Shown piece after piece: positions 26,728 to 34,642 of a stretch of 64,000 nucleotides of DNA (positions within the stretch are counted from its first letter, which is position 1; every line of letters starts with the position of its first letter). The DNA comes from Gramella sp. Hel_I_59 (GTDB taxonomy: Bacteria; Bacteroidota; Bacteroidia; Flavobacteriales; Flavobacteriaceae): positions 1,364,001-1,428,000 of the forward strand of contig NZ_VFME01000001.1 in assembly GCF_006714895.1 (NCBI RefSeq), given 5' to 3'. The translations under genes and the position numbers were made by a program. The notes under the pieces were generated by a model. The model made no database searches and was not told the DNA's origin. It saw only the letters and a program-made list of their open reading frames with translations.

Positions 26728-26809
26728 GATTATTTAAAACGAGATGTTTAAGTATAATTTCACGGTCTTGGGTAAAAACTATACTTCTAAACAGACTTAA
26801 GACTTCAAT

Positions 26810-27376
26810 ATGAAAAAACTACTTATTCTGATGTCAGTATTCCTGATTGTCGCTTGTTCTGAAGATTCAGATCCTAGAATTCTTGATCAGGAAGTTCTAA
26901 AGGAGAAACCTGAAGTGGTTGAAGAAGCTACTGAGGAAGAAACTGAAGCCGAAGCCGAAAGCGACGATAAGGAAGAAGACTCAGATACCGAAATTGAAGT
27001 AGAACTTCCTCAAGTTTGGAAATTATTTAAAATGAGCTGTAGTAATACCGAGGAGTGTACAAAAGAAGGAGATGAAATGGATTTCCAGGATACTTATACC
27101 TTCAGGGAAGATAAAACGGTTGAAAAGATCAGGATCAGGCAGAATGATACGATAAAGGTAGAAGGAACTTTTAAAGTAACTAAATCGTATTATGATACCC
27201 CAGCTTATACACTGCAATATGATGGAGAACCAACTATGGATGATATTGAGATCTATTCAACTTGTATGAGTAGAAAAGAATATCTTTATATGATTCAGGA
27301 TGACGAAAATATCCTGATAAATACTGTGGATGATTGTGGTGGACCTAGGATGTTCTATAGCAGGGAAGATCAATAA
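26810..27376 (+). CDS. Hypothetical lipoprotein with acidic linker, lipocalin-like domain
   Basis: The protein is 188 residues with a lipoprotein signal ending at FLIVAC (Cys16). Residues about 28-65 are an extreme Glu/Asp linker. The remainder has a Trp-Lys-Leu start (VWKLFKMSC), then antiparallel-strand patterns such as DTYTFREDKTVEKI and VEGTFKVTKS, which fit the small lipocalin-like folds common in this phylum. Function unknown. A strong terminator follows. Confidence 0.6.
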   Translation: MKKLLILMSVFLIVACSEDSDPRILDQEVLKEKPEVVEEATEEETEAEAESDDKEEDSDTEIEVELPQVWKLFKMSCSNTEECTKEGDEMDFQDTYTFREDKTVEKIRIRQNDTIKVEGTFKVTKSYYDTPAYTLQYDGEPTMDDIEIYSTCMSRKEYLYMIQDDENILINTVDDCGGPRMFYSREDQ

Positions 27377-27400
27377 AATCAATGAACTACGACAATAAAT

Positions 27401-27433
27401 AAAAAAGCCGTGTAGAAATACACGGCTTTTTTT
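27401..27433. terminator. Bidirectional rho-independent terminator
   Basis: A 14-bp perfect stem AAAAAAGCCGTGTA/TACACGGCTTTTTT with a GAAA tetraloop lies between convergent genes and works in both directions. Confidence 0.93.
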
Positions 27434-27453
27434 AGTCCCGATATATCTGGAAT

Positions 27454-28329
27454 TTAATACGTTCTTTTAATCAAGTCATCAATTTTTGCTGCAATTTCTT
27501 CATGAACCTCCTCCTGGAGAAAATGTCTTGATGAAAGCAAATGAGTTTCCTGAGTATCGGTTAATTCCTCCAGTTCTTTGCTGAAATGTTCGTAGGTTAG
27601 TGCCGGATCATCCTCACCCCATACTGCCTGAATTGGATAGTCTACATTTTTTAAAGCAGTCTGTACTAAATTCTGAAATTCTTCAGTTTGGTTGAAATTT
27701 CTCATGAGCTTCAGAAAAGCTTTACCATCATCTTCTCTCTTTAGTAGATCAACGTAGGCTTTAATTTCCGCAGAAGTCGAGCAGGAAGAATCGTTTACTC
27801 CCATTTGAGAAAACATAATTGGCCAGGTAGCGTGAGTAATCGAAATTAACTCAGCCTCACCCAGGACTTTTTTCTCGAATGGTCGCATCACCAGTGGCTT
27901 CTTGAAATTCTGAATATCTATCATCGTATTCAGTATTGTAATCGATTGTACCTTTTCAAGATTTTTAGCAGCTAGCGCAAACCCAACTGGACCACCAATG
28001 TCATGAACTACTAAATGAAACTTTTCAATTTTTAATTCTTTTAAACAGTCTGTAAGGAAGTCGGCAAAATTATTGAATTCATAATCAAAATCTTCTGGCC
28101 TGTCGGTTAAGCCAAGCCCGGGAAGATCCACAGAGACACCACGACGACCTTTTTCAGCTAGTGAATCTATAACTTTTCTATATAGAAAGGAGGAAGTAGG
28201 CACTCCGTGAACACAAAAAACCACTTCACCACTTCCTCTGTCCAGAGCGAATGTGTTGATACCGTTAATGTCAAAATATTTCCCTTCTCGTTCGTGATTT
28301 TTGATCACGTCTTCAATTTCCTTACCCAT
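27454..28329 (-). CDS. Alpha/beta hydrolase of the haloalkane dehalogenase/epoxide hydrolase type
   Basis: The protein is 291 residues with HGVPTSSFLYR at 41-51, an Asp nucleophile in VHDIGG (Asp110) and a C-terminal catalytic His in SSRHFLQEE. The Asp nucleophile points to haloalkane dehalogenases or epoxide hydrolases. True dehalogenases bind halide with a Trp next to the nucleophile and either an Asn after the HG of HGNP or a second Trp. Here those positions are Ile111 and Val43, so dehalogenase activity is doubtful. It is cytoplasmic, lies 135 bp downstream of the E1 gene on the same strand, and is separated from it by a terminator. Confidence 0.8.
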   Translation of the reverse strand: MGKEIEDVIKNHEREGKYFDINGINTFALDRGSGEVVFCVHGVPTSSFLYRKVIDSLAEKGRRGVSVDLPGLGLTDRPEDFDYEFNNFADFLTDCLKELKIEKFHLVVHDIGGPVGFALAAKNLEKVQSITILNTMIDIQNFKKPLVMRPFEKKVLGEAELISITHATWPIMFSQMGVNDSSCSTSAEIKAYVDLLKREDDGKAFLKLMRNFNQTEEFQNLVQTALKNVDYPIQAVWGEDDPALTYEHFSKELEELTDTQETHLLSSRHFLQEEVHEEIAAKIDDLIKRTY

Positions 28330-28411
28330 AATCTTTATTATTTGAATAATTATAAAGCTACGATCTTAGAAATAAGTCTATCGAAAGCACATCTTAAAGT
28401 GTGCTTAAAGA

Positions 28412-28442
28412 AAACAAAAAAGCCGCGAATGAATCGCGGCTT
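28412..28442 (-). terminator. Rho-independent terminator after the fused E1 gene
   Basis: On the minus strand the stem AAGCCGCGA/TCGCGGCTT is followed by a T-run interrupted by one G. Confidence 0.85.
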
Positions 28443-28464
28443 ATATAATAATAGATAGATCTCA

Positions 28465-30864
28465 CTATCGTAGTTTCGGATATTTATTCGGATTCGTTTC
28501 GTGCATGATCGCATACACTTTTTCGAAAATATCTTCCGCAGATGGTTTAGAGAAATAATCACCGTCTGTACCATAAGCTGGCCTATGTTCTTTAGCGCTT
28601 AATGTTTGCGGTTTACTGTCCAGGTATCTGTATGCATTCTGTTCATCAAGAACTTTCTGCAGGATATAGGCTGAAGCTCCTCCAGGAACATCTTCATCGA
28701 TTACCAGTAGTCGGTTTGTTTTCTGAACACTTTTTACAATGTCATGGTTAATATCAAAAGGTAATAAAGACTGAACATCTATCACCTCGGCATCAATATC
28801 AACCTGAGCCAATTCCTTTGCTACTTCTTCAACGATTCGTAATGTAGAACCGTAAGAAACAAGAGTAATATCTGTACCTTCCTTCAAAGTTTCAGTAACT
28901 CCAATAGGCGTTTTAATATCCTTTAGGTTCGTAGGTAGCTTTTCTTTAAGTCTATATCCGTTTAGGCATTCAATAACTAATGCTGGAGTATCTAATGCAA
29001 GCAAGTGATTGTAGAAACCAGCAGCTTTCGTCATGTTTCTAGGAACAAGAACGTACATTCCTCTTACAAGATTAAGAATACCGGCCATTTGCGAACCACT
29101 ATGCCAAATACCTTCCAGGCGATGTCCCCTAGTCCTAACTATTAGTGGTGCCTTTTGCATTCCTTTAGTTCTGTAGTGTAAAGTTGCAAGATCATCACTC
29201 ATTCCCTGAAGACAATACATTACATAGTCAAGATACTGGATCTCTGCAATTGGACGGAGTCCTCTCATTGCCATTCCAATTCCCTGTCCAAGAATAGTTG
29301 CTTCTCTAATCCCGGCATCAGAAACTCTGAATTTCCCATATTTATTCTGAAGTCCTTCAAGACCCTGGTTTACGTCACCAATTTCACCTGCATCTTCACC
29401 AAATATCAAAGCATTTGCATGATTTTCAAAGATCTGATCGAAATTGTCTCTCAGGATAATCCGAGCATCCACTTCATCTGCTTCCTCATTATATTCAGGC
29501 AATACTTCTGTTAACGTATTTTCTTCGATATATAAATGTGAGCTATATTCACCTTTATTTTCTTCTCCAAATTCACTCAACCAATTAAGTAATTCATCTT
29601 TTTCAGCAGAAGATTCACCGATTGTATATCTCAAGGTTTGTCTTGCAGCAGAAATAAGATCTTTCTTCAAAGGTTCTCTGTCATTCGCAATATTCTCTTT
29701 GAGAGAATTGATAAAGTTCCCGTTAGAACTATTGCCAGCTACCTTACCAAGAAGTTCTACAACTTGCTTCTTTCTCGCCAGAGTTGGTTTTAAGTAATTG
29801 TTCCAGGCATTGCTTTTAGCTGTTCTTACCTGTTTTTTGATCTCTTTCTCCATGACCTCAAGATCTTCAGCATTGGAGAAATTATTTTCTATAATCCACT
29901 CACGGAACTTCACATTACAATCATGTTCCTTCTCCCAGTTCAATCGGTCTTCAGATTTATATCTCTCGTGAGATCCAGAAGTCGAGTGACCCTGGGGCTG
30001 TGTCAATTGCTGAACATGGATGAGAACCGGGCAATGCTCTGCACGTGCAATAGACGATGCTTTTTCATAGGCATCTACCAAAGCTGGATAATTCCAGCCT
30101 TCTACCACAATGATCTCATAACCATCATGTTCCTCATCACGCTGAAAGCCTTTAAGGATTTCAGATATATTTTCTTTTGTAGTTTGATGCCTGGCGTGTA
30201 CAGAAATTCCATACTCGTCATCCCAGACACTCATCACCATTGGTACCTGCAAAACACCGGCAGCATTAATGGTTTCCCAGAAATGACCTTCACTTGTACT
30301 GGCATTCCCAATGGTTCCCCATGCTACTTCGTTTCCATTATCTGTAAATTTCTCAGCAGAAATTCCATCAACATTTCTATAGATCTTGGATGCTTGAGCA
30401 AGACCAAGTAGTCTCGGCATTTGCCCGGCAGTAGGAGAAATATCTGAACTGGAATTCTTTTGTTCCATCAAGTTTTTCCATTCTCCATTCGCATCGAGGC
30501 TATGCGTCATAAAATGACCACCCATCTGTCTTCCGGCAGACATTGGTTCATTTTCCAGATTCGTATCAGCATATAAACCGGCAAACAACTGCTCCGGAGT
30601 AAGAGCGCCTATAGCCATCATAAAAGTTTGATCGCGGTAGTAACCCGATCTAAAATCACCATTCTTGAAAGCTTTGGCCATCGCCAGTTGAGGTACTTCC
30701 TTTCCATCTCCAAATATTCCGAACTTCGCCTTACCGGTAAGTACTTCCCGTCTACCTAAAAGACTACACTCTCTGCTGGTGACAGCAATTTTGTAATCTT
30801 CAATTACCTGAGACTTGAATTCATCAAAAGAAATAGAATTTTCAGTTTGTGTTTCGCTTTGCAT
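28465..30864 (-). CDS. Fused 2-oxoacid dehydrogenase E1 (alpha and beta in one chain)
   Basis: The protein is 799 residues. The alpha half (about 1-400) contains the thiamine-diphosphate region GTIGNASTSEGHFWETIN...VWDDEYGIS, and the beta half (about 475-799) starts at DARIILRDNFDQIF and includes EDAGEIGDVNQG and VIDVQSLLPFD. It decarboxylates branched-chain 2-oxoacids or pyruvate as the E1 of a lipoyl complex; the single-chain form is common in Bacteroidota. E2 and E3 are not nearby. I use the ATG giving MQSETQTE (or the ATG two codons earlier), because the -7 box lies just upstream and excludes the first TTG. Confidence 0.88.
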   Translation of the reverse strand: MQSETQTENSISFDEFKSQVIEDYKIAVTSRECSLLGRREVLTGKAKFGIFGDGKEVPQLAMAKAFKNGDFRSGYYRDQTFMMAIGALTPEQLFAGLYADTNLENEPMSAGRQMGGHFMTHSLDANGEWKNLMEQKNSSSDISPTAGQMPRLLGLAQASKIYRNVDGISAEKFTDNGNEVAWGTIGNASTSEGHFWETINAAGVLQVPMVMSVWDDEYGISVHARHQTTKENISEILKGFQRDEEHDGYEIIVVEGWNYPALVDAYEKASSIARAEHCPVLIHVQQLTQPQGHSTSGSHERYKSEDRLNWEKEHDCNVKFREWIIENNFSNAEDLEVMEKEIKKQVRTAKSNAWNNYLKPTLARKKQVVELLGKVAGNSSNGNFINSLKENIANDREPLKKDLISAARQTLRYTIGESSAEKDELLNWLSEFGEENKGEYSSHLYIEENTLTEVLPEYNEEADEVDARIILRDNFDQIFENHANALIFGEDAGEIGDVNQGLEGLQNKYGKFRVSDAGIREATILGQGIGMAMRGLRPIAEIQYLDYVMYCLQGMSDDLATLHYRTKGMQKAPLIVRTRGHRLEGIWHSGSQMAGILNLVRGMYVLVPRNMTKAAGFYNHLLALDTPALVIECLNGYRLKEKLPTNLKDIKTPIGVTETLKEGTDITLVSYGSTLRIVEEVAKELAQVDIDAEVIDVQSLLPFDINHDIVKSVQKTNRLLVIDEDVPGGASAYILQKVLDEQNAYRYLDSKPQTLSAKEHRPAYGTDGDYFSKPSAEDIFEKVYAIMHETNPNKYPKLR

Positions 30865-30885
30865 GAACATTATTTTGAATAGTAG

Positions 30886-30916
30886 CAAATGTAGCGAAAA
30901 TCAAAATTATACACAA
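30886..30916 (-). promoter_or_regulatory. Promoter of the fused E1 gene
   Basis: On the minus strand, TTG is followed after 20 bp by TACATTTG, matching the Bacteroidota TTG-N17-23-TAnnTTTG pattern. The start of transcription would fall about 15-20 bp before the ATG. Confidence 0.6.
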
Positions 30917-31053
30917 TTCAAATTTTGACCACAAAACTGATAATAATTCAATTTTAACCTTTATTTATTATTTATTTCAGAAATAATAGGCGTGAGATCT
31001 AGAATTCGTTGTTAAATACGAAATTGTTCTGAGTATAACGTAAGGGAATATAT

Positions 31054-33867
31054 TTAATACCAGCGTCTTGTAAATAGCTTTATAATTGTGCCAATATCAA
31101 GGGAGACGATGAACCTGATCTTTTCATCGTAATTTTCCTGAGCTACTTCCCAGCCAAGATTCGAGTAAACGGGAAGAAACAGTTCAAAATAATCCTGAAC
31201 CAGACTCATACGTATACCGGAATCGTAAAGTAATTTCCCATTCTCATGCCTATTCTTTACAATGCCCACATCACCATAAGCGTAGATCCATTTCCAGATA
31301 TTGGTACTTGCGTTCATAGTGGTAATCCATTCATTAGCATATTCCGGTTGGAGTTGAGATTTGAAGCCACCTTCCGCAACAATGATCTGTTGGCTGAACA
31401 ACCCGCTTCCCTGACTTCTTCCGTAGTAATTATAGTCAAAAAGATAATCTGTAGGACGATCCAGCGCAAAACTGAAGTAATCATTATTACGGGCATCATT
31501 GTATAAGAATGTTCCTCCAAAGAATCTTAAATTGATTTGCCTGTTATTGGTGAACAATTTTCTATACTCTGCTGTGACCGCTATTTTACTGAACTTATCT
31601 GATAGCTGGTAATCGAAAGATGCAGTTAGATGCTTTAGAAAGTTAGGATTGCTATAGCTGTATTTTACATTCAGGACATTATAATCTGGCTGAAGGAGTG
31701 GATCCTCAGGATTTTGATCCCGATGAACATTAATGTTTCTAATCAATAAACGCTGACTTTCATTACTCCTTAAATATGAGTTTCTGAAAGCGAAAACCAG
31801 GAAGGGACTGTACTTCTGGTAGAATAGATCATATCCATAAGAATACCGTGAACCACCAATCCCATAATAGATAAGGTACAGGTCATTATTATCGAACTGA
31901 TGGGCATTATAGAATGATGCCGACCCAACAACAGTTTCACTGCCAAAACCATATTTTGGAGAAAGGGAAAAGTTGAAAGTTTTGCTCAGGACTGTTTTGT
32001 TATAAAGTTTGGGTCCAATGGAAATACCATCATACAGGTTAAAATCAAATTCTGGCATAAAAAAGATCTGGTTGTACCTTGGATCTTCAATATCCTGAAG
32101 TAATCTGAATTGTATAGGCTTATTGAGGAGCGTGGTTACTCTCTTGTAATTGTTTCTTTGATTAAACTCCGGGATCTCTGCTTCATAATTTAAAGCAAGT
32201 CTTTCGATATCCATTCGGGGTATAGTAACGGTTTTGGTATCCCGAACCTTTTCGACCCAGGTCTTATAGATCGATTTTCCGTCCTTAAGTCCGTAGAGAC
32301 TAATAGGCATTTCGTTCTGCCTTAAATTCTGAATTTGAACATCCAGAGAGTCATCCTCTCTTTTTGTTACCTTCTGAATCTTAAAATCAATTTTAGTATT
32401 GCTACCTACGTAATCTTCAAAAAACCATGAAATATCTTTCCCTGCATTTTTCTGAAGGATCTCTGCAAACTGATCATCGCTAGTAGATTTCAGTTTATAA
32501 TTCTTATAAAATTCACCAATTGATTTCGACACCGTCGAGTCGCCTAGAAACTCTTCAAGATATTTGATCCCAACACCAGCTTTATAGGCGTTTGCGATAT
32601 TCTTATTGAATTTGACCAGCGAATCCTGGCTGGTATTTAGTGGCTGATCAATATTCATCCTGGCCACGTTCATGTACAGGAACTGGTATTGATCGTTAAA
32701 TTCAAGATCTGCAGCATGAAACCAGCGAATTCCAATAATGTCACTTAAGTTCCCAATAAGTTTCATTTTGGGATAGTAAGTGTCCACGTAATCGATCATT
32801 AATGAAACCAGAATAGCATCGGTCACCCATTTTTCGGTTCTTGGATTGATGAAAACTGAGTTCTGGAGATAGTAATTAGTTACAGTTTTGAATAGTTTTA
32901 GATCATATTGAAATCCGTCGGGAAATGGCCGTATAAAACCTGGTAATTGGTTCAGGCCATAAATAGGACTGTTCAGATAATCTTCCTGGGTAATAAAGAT
33001 ATTTTCATTGGGATAGCTTCCCAGCCGATCATCAAGAAAACTAAAAGTTCGGGAGAGCAGCTTTGTTTTGTTTTCCAGCTCAATATCTTCATCACGGATA
33101 TTGGTTATTACTTTATTAGAGTTTGCAGGTAGAGATTCAAAAATATAAGTATTGGTCAGGTACATTTTGCTGTCCACGCGTTGGTCTCCGCTAAAATGAA
33201 TGGTCTTAAAACCTTTTCTAGTTTGGGTGCGGGTAAGGTCTAATGCTGAAGCCGCATAATATTCAGTAGGAATATCGATAGCGATCTCAATATTGTACGG
33301 ACTTACATATTGGGTACCTAGATCCTTGTGGCTATAGAGTTTCCACCCATTATCCAGTGGAGCAGGAGTCATGTACCAGTAACGCAATTTGTAATTCCCA
33401 TTACCATCCCGACCAAATCGGGTGAATTTGTCATCAGGGATTTTTAAGTCGTATTGTAGATTTAAGGTGATAGAATCTCCGGAGGCCAATGGTTCTGGGA
33501 GAAATACTCGTACGAGGTCTTCAATATTGCCGGGACGATCCCATTCCAGGGAGGATCCTTCAGCAGAATTAATAGAATCAATGGTGGTATGACCACGTTC
33601 TTCCTGCCTGGCAAAATGAAATCGGCGTGCAAAATCTTCAGCAAACCTCTTCGCCAGCGGAGAAGTCTTGGAACTAAATGCATTGTTCCAGTCATTCAGG
33701 TAAATACTTACCAGTTCCCTCTCTTCAGTATTAATAAAGGTAATTTGCTGGTCGACTTTAATAGTATGAAGACTGTCAACCAGGCGGGCATTCACCTTTA
33801 TGGCATTTTGTGCAGAAAGCCATAACGGGAATAGTAAGACTAGAAAGAAACACTGAAGGTATTTCAA
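31054..33867 (-). CDS. Degenerate M1-family peptidase fused to an outer-membrane beta-barrel
   Basis: The protein is 937 residues with a signal peptide ending at PLWLSAQ. Residues about 21-500 follow the M1 aminopeptidase layout: a beta-sandwich, then a catalytic-like domain and helical region. Where the zinc motif HExxH should be, the sequence is K-T-V-T-N (327-331), and 18 residues later the third ligand Glu is Asp350 in WVTDA. All metal ligands are therefore lost. From about residue 580 to the end the chain is made of amphipathic strands and stops with an aromatic Trp-Tyr, as outer-membrane barrels do. I infer an inactive peptidase domain displayed by a barrel, perhaps for binding. It is a single gene. 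Confidence 0.72.
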   Translation of the reverse strand: MKYLQCFFLVLLFPLWLSAQNAIKVNARLVDSLHTIKVDQQITFINTEERELVSIYLNDWNNAFSSKTSPLAKRFAEDFARRFHFARQEERGHTTIDSINSAEGSSLEWDRPGNIEDLVRVFLPEPLASGDSITLNLQYDLKIPDDKFTRFGRDGNGNYKLRYWYMTPAPLDNGWKLYSHKDLGTQYVSPYNIEIAIDIPTEYYAASALDLTRTQTRKGFKTIHFSGDQRVDSKMYLTNTYIFESLPANSNKVITNIRDEDIELENKTKLLSRTFSFLDDRLGSYPNENIFITQEDYLNSPIYGLNQLPGFIRPFPDGFQYDLKLFKTVTNYYLQNSVFINPRTEKWVTDAILVSLMIDYVDTYYPKMKLIGNLSDIIGIRWFHAADLEFNDQYQFLYMNVARMNIDQPLNTSQDSLVKFNKNIANAYKAGVGIKYLEEFLGDSTVSKSIGEFYKNYKLKSTSDDQFAEILQKNAGKDISWFFEDYVGSNTKIDFKIQKVTKREDDSLDVQIQNLRQNEMPISLYGLKDGKSIYKTWVEKVRDTKTVTIPRMDIERLALNYEAEIPEFNQRNNYKRVTTLLNKPIQFRLLQDIEDPRYNQIFFMPEFDFNLYDGISIGPKLYNKTVLSKTFNFSLSPKYGFGSETVVGSASFYNAHQFDNNDLYLIYYGIGGSRYSYGYDLFYQKYSPFLVFAFRNSYLRSNESQRLLIRNINVHRDQNPEDPLLQPDYNVLNVKYSYSNPNFLKHLTASFDYQLSDKFSKIAVTAEYRKLFTNNRQINLRFFGGTFLYNDARNNDYFSFALDRPTDYLFDYNYYGRSQGSGLFSQQIIVAEGGFKSQLQPEYANEWITTMNASTNIWKWIYAYGDVGIVKNRHENGKLLYDSGIRMSLVQDYFELFLPVYSNLGWEVAQENYDEKIRFIVSLDIGTIIKLFTRRWY

Positions 33868-33943
33868 CGAAATTTAAGTTTAGTGCTGATAAAAATCAGA
33901 TCTAAATATAAACAAAGTTTGATACCTTCAGCAGTTGAAAATA

Positions 33944-34633
33944 TTAGAAATTCGGGCTTAAGTTATATTCATCATAGAATTTATCCAGAATGTCTATTAC
34001 TTCGTCTTCAGTATCTACAACCTGCACCAGATCAATATCTGCAGGACTAATATTTTGAAAACTATCAAGAAGGGTAGTTTTAATCCATTCAACAAGGCCT
34101 CCCCAGAATTCTGTTCCTACAAGAATAATCGGAAACTTATCGATCTTATGTGTTTGAATTAGAGTAATCGCCTCGAACAATTCGTCAAGCGTACCAAAAC
34201 CACCAGGCATCACAACAAAACCCTGGGAATATTTTACGAACATTACCTTTCTAACGAAGAAATAATCAAAATCAAGACTTTTATCGTTGTCTATGTATGG
34301 ATTATCATGCTGCTCAAAAGGAAGATCGATATTAAGTCCAACAGATGTACCGCCGGCAAGGTGAGCTCCTTTGTTACCAGCCTCCATAATCCCGGGACCA
34401 CCACCAGTGATCACGCCATAACCATGGTCAACAATCTTTTTCGCCACTTTTTCGGCCAGTCCGTAATATTTCATATCGGGTTTAGTTCGTGCAGATCCAA
34501 AAATAGAAACACAAGGTCCAATCTGGCTTAGTTTCTCGTATCCATTCACGAATTCACCCATTATCTTAAAAATCGCCCAGGAATCATTCGTTCTTATCTC
34601 GTTCCAGGCTTTATTGCTATTTGCTGCTTTCAT
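33944..34633 (-). CDS. LOG-family protein (TIGR00730)
   Basis: The protein is 229 residues with the two nucleotide-binding signatures of the family, GGGPGIMEAGNKGA and MPGGFGTLDE. LOG proteins are often annotated as lysine decarboxylases, but characterised members are cytokinin-nucleotide phosphoribohydrolases or AMP/nucleotide hydrolases. A cytoplasmic nucleotide 5'-monophosphate nucleosidase is the likely activity. The gene begins 9 bp after uvrA on the same strand, so they probably share a transcript. Confidence 0.87.
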   Translation of the reverse strand: MKAANSNKAWNEIRTNDSWAIFKIMGEFVNGYEKLSQIGPCVSIFGSARTKPDMKYYGLAEKVAKKIVDHGYGVITGGGPGIMEAGNKGAHLAGGTSVGLNIDLPFEQHDNPYIDNDKSLDFDYFFVRKVMFVKYSQGFVVMPGGFGTLDELFEAITLIQTHKIDKFPIILVGTEFWGGLVEWIKTTLLDSFQNISPADIDLVQVVDTEDEVIDILDKFYDEYNLSPNF

Positions 34634-34642
34634 ATGGTTGGT

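Noticed and set aside
29923..30411. 162-codon plus-strand ORF
   Set aside because: It is antisense to the E1 alpha half, with no domain or leader signal.
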